A stretch of DNA of 64,000 nt from Hygrophila difformis. Lineage: Eukaryota; Streptophyta; Magnoliopsida; Lamiales; Acanthaceae. Position 1 is the first letter of the stretch; every line of letters begins with the position of its first letter. Below are positions 46,881 to 56,122 of this stretch, piece after piece. Position numbers and translations under genes: made by a program. The notes below the pieces were generated by a model. The model was given only the letters and a program-made list of their open reading frames with translations. It did not search any database and was not told where the DNA came from. The stretch lies in assembly GCA_030278955.1 (NCBI GenBank), contig JAOANR010000014.1, forward strand, positions 33,617,453 to 33,681,452, read 5' to 3'.

Positions 46881-47867
46881 TGTTGGGACCAGATTTTGTT
46901 GTATGTGTCCCACCCGATGTTCGAACACCAGACGGGACTCCACGGCAAATCTTATCCAGAGGCGAATTATTTTTGGAAAGAATATCTGCTGATCTCTGGA
47001 GATTCTCCCCATGAATCTGGACGAATTTCAGACATATGGGAATGACATTCAAGGCAACTAAATCAATTTATTTCTGGAAGGAGCTCTTTAAGGAAGGTTG
47101 TGAATTAATGGTGAATATTCACCTTCCTTATGCTCGGATTCTTGCAGCTATATGAAGACCCCTCCAGTTGGCAAGAAGGGGGGACGAGAACTTCAAAGAA
47201 ATCATCATTCAAAAATCGTCCAAAGATGTGAGGAGGAAGAGAGAGTTCTCCAGCCATGAAATTCTTGGAAAAATCATTTGGTTGGAGAACTAAAAGCAAT
47301 GGCATTCCGTTTTTAATATTATAATCATTCGAATGTCATTGCGCCTTGGTTGAACATTGGAAGAAGGAATTCACGCCCCTTTGATTGGAGTTGACGAAAA
47401 CAAGCAAATGGACCATCCAAGGCATTCGTCATGTTGACACCGTACTTTCAAAGACGAGGAGGAGAAGATCAAAGGAGGATCTTTTACAGGCTCATTCAAG
47501 GGAAACTTGGAGAGGGGTTCTTCAAGGAGTCGAAGCAGAATCGGGAGCATTCTCACCAGAAAGGGGTTTTCTGGTACCATCGACTATCTGCTTGGATGTT
47601 GGAGTAGAAGATTGTCACGTTCGCTAATGTTCGGGTTCGAACCCAGTGATGGAACATTTAGTGGAACTCTCCTGGATTGGTATCCCCCAGACGTAGGCCT
47701 TGGGCCGAACTGGGTCAACAACTTTCTGTTTGTTCATTTTTACTTTCACGCATTTTATTCCGCTGTGCTTGATATAGTACTAACCTACTAATAGTATTCG
47801 AAGCGTCTGTTGTTGAACGAACAGATTTAATAAGTTACACATCTCGACAAGAAAAAGGGACCCAACA
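46881..47867 (+). repeat. 5' LTR of the non-autonomous element
   Basis: 987 bp. Includes a block (46888-46924 region) absent from the 3' LTR. Short frames in it, some with counterparts in the 3' LTR, show no known domain. Confidence 0.92.
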
Positions 47868-48179
47868 ATTGGTATCAGAGCCACACACCTTCGGGTGAGA
47901 TCCATCATGGCGAGATGAGTAAAGGAGAAAGATTGTGTGGTGTTGAGGGGGAGTTACCCACGTCGAATCACCCTATTGGAAAATCAAACACAAGGTATAA
48001 AATCGTAACCCTGTCAATTTGATTTCACTAATCTTGTGTGTTGTTTTCTTAAAAGGAATCAAATTCAGGGGGAGTTTAAGTGATGTTTGATTTGAGGGGG
48101 AGCTTTTATTTGTTAGGATATCATTGTACATGCTCCATATTTTTAACGTTGAATATTTTGATGTACGGAGCATTAGATT

Positions 48180-49124
48180 TGTTGGGGTACCAGACGAGAC
48201 TCCACGACAAATCTTATCCAGAGGCGAATTATTTTTGGAAAGAATATCTGCTGATCTCTGGAGATTCTCCCAATGAATCTGGACGAATTTCAGACATATG
48301 GGAATGATATTCAAGGCAACTAAATCAATTTATTTCTGGAGCTCTTTAAGGAAGGTTGTGAACTAATGGTGAATATTCACCTTCCTTATGCTCGGATTCT
48401 TGCAGCTATATGAAGACCCCTCCAGTTGGCAAGAAGAGGGGACGAGAACTTCAAAGAAATCATCATTCAAAAATCGTCCAAAGATGTGAGGAGGAAGAGA
48501 GAGTTCTCCAGTCATGAAATTCTTGGAAAAATCATTTGGTTGGAGAACTAAAAGCAATGGCATTCCGTTTTTAATATTATAATCATTCGAATGTCATTGC
48601 GCCTTGGTTGAACATTGGAAGAAGGAATTCACGCCCCTTTGATTGGAGTTGACGAAAACAAGCAAAGGGACCATCCAAGGCATTCGTCATGTTGACACCG
48701 TACTTTCAAAGATGAGGAGGAGAAGATCAAAGGAGGATCTTTTACAGGCTCATTCAAGGGAAACTTGGAGAGGGGTTCTTCAAGGAGTCGAAGCAGAATC
48801 GGGAGCATTCTCACCAGAAAGGGGTTTTCTGGTACCATCGACTATCTGCTTGGATGTTGGAGTAGAAGATTGTCACGTTCGCAAATGTTCGGGTTCGAAC
48901 CCGGTGTTGGAACATTTAGTGGAACTCTCCTGGATTGGTATCCCCCAAACGTAGGCCTTGGGCCGAACTGGGTCAACAACTTTCTGTTTGTTCATTTTTA
49001 CTTTCATGCATTTTATTCCGCTGTGCTTGATTTAGTACTAACCTACTAATAGTATTCGAAGCGTGTGTTGTTGAACAAACAGATTTAATAAGTTACACAT
49101 CTCGACAAGAAAAGGGACCCAACA
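48180..49124 (+). repeat. 3' LTR of the non-autonomous element
   Basis: 945 bp, a near copy of 46881-47867 with few substitutions and small indels. Confidence 0.92.
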
Positions 49125-49810
49125 GGCAGCATGTGGCTTATAAAGGCCTCCACAACATTTTCATGACTTGCAGCCTCTTCCGTTATTGTTCCGATGAATC
49201 CTCTCACTCTATGAAGCCGGCTGATGCTGCGGCGGTATCCAACCATGTCCCTCCTTAGGCTTGCCCTAAACACGTCAGTCTATTGGAAAAAAATCCTCTA
49301 GCAACGAATTTGTGGATTCGTCGGCTCGCCAAGATTTGGTCTCCCCGCTATCTAAGGAAAGCAATATTGGTAACCCATGTGATGATTCGGTTAGTAGGCT
49401 AGACAAGGAAAAAGTTGGCGTTGACTTTGCAAGTGGTCCCCCTGTACATGAAACCACCGCCATGCATGGGGACTGAATGGTTGTTATTAGACGTCACCGA
49501 CAGGATCGACGAAAGAAAAACGCCCCCTCTATTCATAATAATTTGTCTACGGTTGTTGGGAAAGCTAGCTCGGTGAAGATCTCCTCCCTTAGTACAACAG
49601 ACATCTGTTCCTTGCTCAGACAGTTGTCTATGGTCCCGATTCTAAAGTCGTCGGATAAGGCTCATCTCGATGAAGCTAAGTTTTACAAGCCCAGAGGAAA
49701 AAGGATGCGTCCCGTGCCTTTCCCCTCCCTGGACGTGCCCTCCACTTCAGGTAATAAATTCTTGGCCTTGGAATGGATTTCTCAAGCTATGGATACTGAG
49801 TCCTCTTGAG
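49125..49810 (+). pseudogene. LINE ORF1, C-terminal piece
   Basis: Starts inside the target duplication with QHVAYKGLHNIFMTC, the region leading to the zinc knuckle in plant L1 ORF1, here decayed. Later parts are a low-complexity Ser-rich tail ending ALEWISQAMDTESS and TGA at 49807. Several frame changes occur between 49200 and 49480. Confidence 0.7.
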
Positions 49811-50436
49811 TAGGGATGATTAATGAGTAGTTCTGCTCGTAATCGACTCGGGACTCGGCTCGAAAAAACTCGACTCGTACTCGATTATTGCTACTCGACT
49901 CAAGCTCGAGCTCGTATCTAGTCAAGCTCTAGTATTTTAGTACTCGAGCATTTGAGCTCGATTCGACTCGATAATACCTTTGACACACATTTTAATTAAT
50001 TTTCATCTCATACTTTCCCTCACCCTCCACTCTATATTCTATTAGAAAATATGTCACTTATTTAAAATATCTAAACGAGGAAAAATAGTCATTTTTAAAA
50101 AATTCAAATATATTTTTAAAGAATTTTAGTTCTTTCTTAATTGTACAATAACCAACACAATATTCAAATATCAAATTGAATTGTATCTTTTAGGCTATGG
50201 TTAGAAATTTAAAATCAAATGTTAAGAAAAAAAAATAAAATTCAAACTTAAGCTACCAACTCGAACTCGAGCTTAGCAAAAAAAAAAAACTCACGAGCTA
50301 CTCGAACTCGATGATACTCGAGCATGAACTCAAACTCGATTTTACTCGAGCTCCAGCTCAAACTCGAATATCTTCCGTCAAGCCCAAGCTCAAGTACCAT
50401 GATACTTGAGTTCGACTCGACTCGATAACATCCCTA
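49811..50436. mobile_element. hAT-type non-autonomous element with ACTCGA subterminal repeats
   Basis: 626 bp. Terminal inverted repeats TAGGGATG / CATCCCTA, flanked by CTCTTGAG (49803-49810) and CTCTCGAG (50437-50444), an 8-bp duplication with one change, as for hAT transposons. Both ends are dense in ACTCGA/TCGAGT motifs (over 20 in total), likely transposase contact sites. No coding region. Confidence 0.82.
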
Positions 50437-50475
50437 CTCTCGAGTGGATACTCAAAGTTACCCTGACAAGGGTTT

Positions 50476-51382
50476 ATGATGATAGAATTTAATGAGTTTA
50501 CCATCCTCTCATGGAATGTACGTGGCGCCATGGGAGTGAATACTCAACGCCACATTGCCGATATGTTGAAAGAGTTAAAGCCCTCTCTTTTCTGAACCTC
50601 AGGGTTTCTTCAACAGGTGCGTGTTTTTCTAAATCGCCTTGAATATGTGATGTGCTCATATTATTGAGAGTATAGGTCATGCTAGTGGCTTATGGTTACT
50701 TTCAAGGATTGGTCTTCCTTTTTCCTATCAGGTGGTTGCGCTCCATAGCCGTGTCATCACCTTTTTGTTTAGTTGTGGGAGCACTTCTTGGTATCTATCT
50801 ACGGTATATGCTAATCCATCGGCTCAGGATCGCAAGTTGGACTGGGACCATATGCGTACTGTGCATAACCATCTTCATGGCGCTTGGCTTGCTATAAGGG
50901 ATTGGAATTATATTGAAAAAAATTTCTGACGATGTGGGTTTTTTGCCATCCTTGAATCATTGTGAAAGCTTCCGGAACATGTTACGTGACTGTGGTCTTT
51001 CTTCCATTCACACGATAGACGATCCATTCACTTGGCAGAAAAACACTACTGGGGCCCTTTGGCTCGTAAGAGACTCGATAGTGGTAGCTAATGTCGAATG
51101 GGGATTGCTCGTCCCTCATGGATTTATTGAAGTTTAGTGGAGGCGCGCAATTGATCACAACAACCTTCTTCTCCTCTATTCTCCATCGGCTGATGCACTA
51201 ACCGCCCTTTTCGTTGGGAGTTCGCTTGGACTACCCATCCGTACCATGTATATTGTTGACTCTGCATGGAATTGCGGGAGTAATTCCCTAGCGGACAGAC
51301 TTTAACAGGTTCGGGAATCATCTAATTTCTTTAATAACAAATCGTTTGCAATATTGGATAACACAAGAGGCGAATCCTACAG
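50476..51382 (+). pseudogene. LINE ORF2, endonuclease part
   Basis: Begins MMIEFNEFTILSWNVRGAMG, the start of the AP-type endonuclease of plant L1 elements (the WNVRG motif). A stop follows at about 50594. Further pieces in shifting frames carry STVYANPSAQDRKLDWD and HLHGAWLAIRDWNYIE (normally GDFN) and, near 51150-51300, PFRWEFAWTTHPYHV, the spacer before reverse transcriptase. It is cut off by the Copia LTR. Confidence 0.78.
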
Positions 51383-51655
51383 TGTGTTAGAGTTAATGTG
51401 TTGTGTGGAGTCAACACCTAGAAATAAATAAGTAGTCCAGATTTTTCATTTATTTGGAATCAAGAGTGTGTCTATGAGTTGTCTAAAGTTAATGAGGTGT
51501 CTATGTCTTTTAAGTTATCTAGATGAATTTGTCTCCTATATGTTTCAAGCCTCACATGTATAAATAGGGGCTGTGATGTGTCGTTAAAGATGTGAGATTG
51601 AGAAATAAAAAATTATCATCTTCAAAATATTTCAGAAAAAAAACTAAATAAACCA
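51383..51655 (+). repeat. Copia 5' LTR (borders inferred)
   Basis: TGTGTTAGAG... to ...AAACCA, with 'tataaatagggg' (51558-51569), a good TATA box, in the position expected for an LTR promoter. The left border could also be 51385. The partner LTR is outside the window. The primer-binding site TGGAATCAGAGCG begins at 51661. Confidence 0.7.
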
Positions 51656-51698
51656 ATATTTGGAATCAGAGCGAAGATATCATTTCCGACCTGTTTCG

Positions 51699-52660
51699 AT
51701 GACCACAAACCACACCAGTTCGTTGACTCCCGCAAACCATCTCATTCCAGAGTTTCACGGAGAAGATTACGACTTCTGGTATGTAACAATGAAGACCATT
51801 TTCATATCTCTAAATCTCTGGGAGGTTGTAGATAAAGGTATTGAAGTTCATGATGTAGATACAGTGCTCGATGAAATTGCTACAAGGCAATTGGAACAGT
51901 TGAGACAGGCTGATGCCAGTGCTCTTTCAGTGATTCAAAGAGCAATGAGAAAAGCCATCTTTCCAAGAATTATGTGGGCCGGTACAAGCCAAGGATGCTT
52001 GGAAAATCCTTAAATATGAATTTTAAAGAGATGCCAAAGTTCGAACAGTAAAGTTGCAGTCATTGCGAAAGGAATTCGAGAATGTTAAAATGGATGAGAG
52101 TGAGACATTGAAAGAATTCTCCACAATTTTTTGATCTCATCAATCAAATGACGTCCCACGGAGATAACATCCCTGATAAAAGAATGGTTAAAAAAAATAC
52201 TCAAATGCTTACCAGACAAGTTTGATCCCATTGTATCTATCATTGAAGAAACAAAAGATCTCTCAACACTCACAATCTAGGAAGTAATGACATCCCTCAA
52301 ATCATATGAGCAAAGATTGTCCATACACGCTGAGAAGCCCGTCGAAAGTGCATCCAATTGATCAATTTTGAAACGAAACAAGTAGAGAGGATTCCAAGTC
52401 ACAATCAATAAAGAGGTGGTGGCAATCAATGAGGACGAGGACGGAACAAAACAAGAAGAGAAAGAACTCAAAATGACTTGTTTTGCAATATTTGCAAAAG
52501 ATCCAATCACACTGATCAAGATTTCTGGTACAAGGATAAGCCTAAATGTAACAAATGCAACCGGTTTAGTCATCTTGAAAAAGATTACAGGAGTCGAGGC
52601 GCTCACCAAGCCAACCAAACTGAAATACAGGAGTCACATGGGGCATTCTACGCTTGCCAC
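51699..52660 (+). pseudogene. Copia gag, broken
   Basis: The ATG at 51699 opens MTTNHTSSLTPANHL, then IPEFHGEDYDFWYVTMKTIF, a gag domain of the UBN2 type. The frame breaks at about 52010. Later pieces on changed frames show a zinc-knuckle stretch at 52478-52600 (CFAIF/CNICKRSNHTDQDFW, KCNKCNRFSHLEKD). Confidence 0.8.
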
Positions 52661-52882
52661 ACATCTAGTATTGGGATGAATGGAAAATGGTTACTTGACA
52701 GTGGATGCAGCAACCATATGACTCCATCAAGAGAAATTTTCAACAAACTTGATGGGAAAATCACAACTCATGTTCAACTTGGAAATGGTGAATTTGTAGA
52801 GTCAAAGGGACTTGGCAGTATTCCAATCAAAACTAAGGAATGGCCAAGTCTCATCTCCAATGTGTTCGTGTACCAAGCCTAA
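52661..52882 (+). pseudogene. Copia protease
   Basis: GKWLLDSGCSNHMTPS carries the Asp-Ser-Gly active-site triad; downstream LGNGEFVESKGLGSIPIKT is the flap-side region. Ends at a stop at 52880. Confidence 0.82.
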
Positions 52883-54000
52883 ATCAGAGCCTTCTTAGTC
52901 TTGGATAACTTCTGGAGAATGGATATATACTTCTCTTTGATAAAAATGAATGTAGGATCTTTGACAAGCATGACAAGACAAATGTTTTTACAAGGATTCC
53001 AATGGTCAATAGAATCTTTGCACTCAACATTGACTATGCTGAAGAATCTACACAACAGGCCACTACATTGGATGAATCACAGCTATGGCATCGCTGACTT
53101 GGTCATGTCAATTATCGAAGTCTCAAAACTTTGTCAGATCAAAGGATGGTTCACGGATTACCTTCAATTGATGAGAAGCATGATGTGTGTGGAGGCTTCA
53201 TGCTTGGAAAGAAACACCGACAATCATTTTCGAAAGATGTACCCTGGAGAGCGAAAGAAAAGTTGGAGCTAGTTCACACCGATATTTGCAGAATGATGGA
53301 CACAGAATCACATGCTGGAAATAGTACTTTGTACTTTTCATTGATGATTTTTCACGCATGACATGGGTCTACTACATGAGGCACAAATCTGAAGTATTCA
53401 CAATATTCAAGAAATTCAATAGTCTTGTTGAAAAGCAGAGTGGGTGTGTTCTCAAGAGCTTGAGGAGTGATAGAGGAAAGAATACACCCCAAAAGAATTC
53501 CACAAATTCTTTGATGATGAAGGAATGGTCCTACAATTAAACTGTTGGGTATACCCCTCAGCAGAATGGTGTAACCGAGAGGAAGAACCAGGCGATCGTA
53601 GAAATGGCGAAAGCAATGCTCCATGAGAAAAGACTCCCAAAGAGTTTTTGGGCTGAAGCTGTATATACAGCAGTCTACCTTTCCAATCGATGCCTGACAA
53701 AATCAATCCAAAACATGACGCCGATGGAAGCGTGGGGTGGCAGAAAACCTTCTGTTAACCATCTTAAAGTTTTTGGAAGTATATGCTATGTGCAAGTGCC
53801 CAAAGTGAAGAGGTCCAAATTTGACGAATCAAGTGAGAGATGCATTTTCATTGGATACAACACAATGAGCAAACGGTATTGAGTATTTAACTTGAAGCAA
53901 AGTCAAGTGATCATCAGTCGTGATATTAAGTGGATGAAAATGCTTCATGGAACTTATTTTAAATTGACATCTGTCCAGCAACAAAGGAAATAAATAATGG
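52883..54000 (+). pseudogene. Copia integrase, broken
   Basis: Pieces on several frames: pre-integrase region about 53050-53250 (CGGFMLGKKHRQSF), core about 53260-53600 (ELVHTDICRMM, TWVYYMRHKSE, SLRSDRGK), then AEAVYTAVYLSNRCLTKS and MTPMEAWGGRKPSVNHLKVF at 53650-53780 and a GYNTMSKRY segment at 53860. Stops at 53538 and 53881. Confidence 0.82.
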
Positions 54001-55785
54001 AGGAGATTTTGAAGCAGAACTAGCAAGTCCCGATTCATCAAGTGCACGAGGCTCTTCAAGTCCAGAGTCAATTCTAAGGAGATCTTTGAATGATATCTAT
54101 GCCACTTGCAGTTATTGTTTAGTTGAGCCCGAATGTTTTGAAGAGGGAATAAAAGATGAGGCATGGAAAAAGGCTATGGATAAGGAGATTCAAGTGATCG
54201 AAAATAATCAAACATGGGAACTTGTTGATAGGCCAACAACTAAAGATGTCATTGGAGTAAAGTGGATCTATAAAGTCAAGCATAATGTTGAGGGATCAGT
54301 TCAAAGATACAAGGCAAGACTCGTTGCCAAGGGATATTCACAACATGCCGGAATCGATTATAAGGAAACATTTGCTCCGGTAGCTCGGCTTGACACGATC
54401 CGAACCATTATCGCACAACATACCAACTTGATGTAAAGTCCGCATTCTTAAAAGGCACATTGAAATAAGAAGTTTATGTCAATCAACCTCCAGGATACAT
54501 TGTTGAGGCAGAGAAGGCAAAGTCTATCGATTGAAGAAGGCGCTGTACGGATTAAAACAGGCACCNNNNNNNNNNNNNNNNNNNNNNNNNNNNNNNNNNN
54601 NNNNNNNNNNNNNNNNNNNNNNNNNNNNNNNNNNNNNNNNNNNNNNNNNNNNNNNNNNNNNNNNNNNNNNNNNNNNNNNNNNNNNNNNNNNNNNNNNNNN
54701 NNNNNNNNNNNNNNNNNNNNNNNNNNNNNNNNNNNNNNNNNNNNNNNNNNNNNNNNNNNNNNNNNNNNNNNNNNNNNNNNNNNNNNNNNNNNNNNNNNNN
54801 NNNNNNNNNNNNNNNNNNNNNNNNNNNNNNNNNNNNNNNNNNNNNNNNNNNNNNNNNNNNNNNNNNNNNNNNNNNNNNNNNNNNNNNNNNNNNNNNNNNN
54901 NNNNNNNNNNNNNNNNNNNNNNNNNNNNNNNNNNNNNNNNNNNNNNNNNNNNNNNNNNNNNNNNNNNNNNNNNNNNNNNNNNNNNNNNNNNNNNNNNNNN
55001 NNNNNNNNNNNNNNNNNNNNNNNNNNNNNNNNNNNNNNNNNNNNNNNNNNNNNNNNNNNNNNNNNCCGATCTTGGTATAGTGAAATCGATTGTTACTTCA
55101 TTCAAAGTGGATTCGAGAAAAGCAAGAGTGAACCCACATTGTACATCAAACGTTAAGGTATCGATATTTTCATTGTTACCTTGTATGTTGATGATTTAAT
55201 CTTTACAGGTGGAAACAAAGAAATGATTGAAGAATTCAAGGAAGACATGTCCTAGAAGTTTTCTTCGACATTTTTTGGCAATGGAGATTTACCAAAAAGA
55301 CAAAGTGATTATTTTTAAAAGAATATGCAGAAAAGATTCTGAAGAAGTTCAAAATGTTTGGTTGCAATCCCGTTTCAACACCATTGGTTATGGGGGAGAA
55401 ACTCAGAAAGATGATGGAGGAAAGCAGGACGATGAAACTCTTTATCGAAGCTTGATCGGTAATCTTCTTTACCTCACGGCAACTAGATCTGACATCATAT
55501 TTGCTGCCAGTCTTCTATCCAGGTTTATGCATTAACCAAGACAAATTCATTTTGGAGCAGCAAAGCATGTGCTACGCTACATCCAGGGAACTATGGATTT
55601 TGGATTAAGTTATAAAAAGAATATTGAGATCAACTTGCTTGGATATTGTGATAGCGACTTTGGAGGATCACTTGATGACTCAAAAAGCACTTCAGGATAC
55701 TGCTTCACAATAGGATCAGGCATGTTCTCATGGCTCTCAAAGAAACAACAAAGTGTTGCTCAATCATCGGCGGAAGCAGAATATG
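54001..55785 (+). pseudogene. Copia reverse transcriptase and RNase H, with assembly gap
   Basis: RT starts about 54130 ([50 protein letters not shown]), with a break at 54436. KKALYGLKQA leads into the 500-N gap and WYSEIDCYFIQSGFEKS follows it. The active site is seen in another frame as 'YVDDLIFTG' (about 55182-55208). RNase H: YCDSDFGGSLDDSKSTSGYC (about 55640-55700) and SVAQSSAEAEYV, cut at 55785. Confidence 0.82.
54566..55065. other. Assembly gap, 500 N
   Basis: Exactly 500 N. It splits one Pro codon of a Copia RT motif. The bases on either side are in frame with each other if the gap has zero length. Confidence 0.98.
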
Positions 55786-56122
55786 TGCCATAGCCCGGGA
55801 CCAATTCTTGAGCAATTTGCAATGGGGAGGTCGAAATGAAGAACAAGCAAGGAAAAATTAGAGGATAACCAAACCTAGATCGAAGGGGACCCGGATTCAC
55901 TCAAAGGACTCGACTTAACTAGCCCGAAGAGACCCCTTCCAAGTGCAACGATCTTGCTTCCATTGGAGACGGCTTGAATCAACAATGGCATGAGGATTCC
56001 CAAGGGAATGGTGTCACGAGATTGCCGAGAACACTTGGTGCTCTCGGGAGAGAAAATGACTTTGAACAAAGAAAGGTATATTTCAAAATGATTCAAAGTG
56101 TTTACAAAGAGCTAGGGTTCCC
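55786..56122 (-). repeat. Gypsy 3' LTR, left part
   Basis: Begins TGCCATAGCCCGGG at the Copia junction. The sequence continues after the solo LTR at 58792, where 'ttcccaaatatataggggaacc' on the plus strand is a likely TATA region on the element strand ('cctatatatttggg'). Confidence 0.7.

Larger units (their letters stand above)
46881..49124 (+). mobile_element. Non-autonomous LTR retrotransposon with tiny interior
   Basis: LTRs 46881-47867 and 48180-49124 begin TGTTGGG and end CCCAACA, a perfect 7-bp inverted pair. The interior is only 312 bp. A primer-binding site TGGTATCAGAGCC (47870-47882) follows the 5' LTR; two purine-rich runs (GGGGGAG, near 48069 and 48103) lie 70-110 bp before the 3' LTR and not directly beside it. 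The target duplication is GGCAG on both sides (46876-46880 and 49125-49129). There is no gag or pol, so it must depend on a partner. LTRs are nearly identical, apart from a missing 37-bp block at the start of the 3' LTR, so it is young. Confidence 0.92.
44816..51382 (+). mobile_element. LINE (L1-type) split by three insertions
   Basis: ORF1 starts at 44816, is split by a Mutator-like element (45119-46444) and an LTR element (46881-49124) and ends at TGA 49807-49809. An hAT element (49811-50436) lies between ORF1 and ORF2. ORF2 begins at 50476 with the endonuclease domain and stops at about 51382, where a Copia LTR begins; the reverse transcriptase is not in the window. Each insertion has its own target duplication, and the LINE reading resumes after each. 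Confidence 0.85.
51383..55785 (+). mobile_element. Ty1/Copia element, decayed, cut by Gypsy insertion
   Basis: 5' LTR 51383-51655 is followed by a primer-binding site and by gag, protease, integrase, RT and RNase H in Copia order. The sequence stops inside RNase H at 55785, exactly where the Gypsy LTR (TGCCATAG...) begins, so the rest and the 3' LTR should lie beyond 64000. The coding region has many frame changes and stops and a 500-N gap. Confidence 0.87.

Noticed and set aside
47105..48954. Pairs of similar short ORFs repeated about 1.26 kb apart
   Set aside because: They repeat because they are in the two LTRs of one element; none has a known domain.
54476..55199. Long frames across the N run
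   Set aside because: The length is made of unknown residues from the assembly gap.
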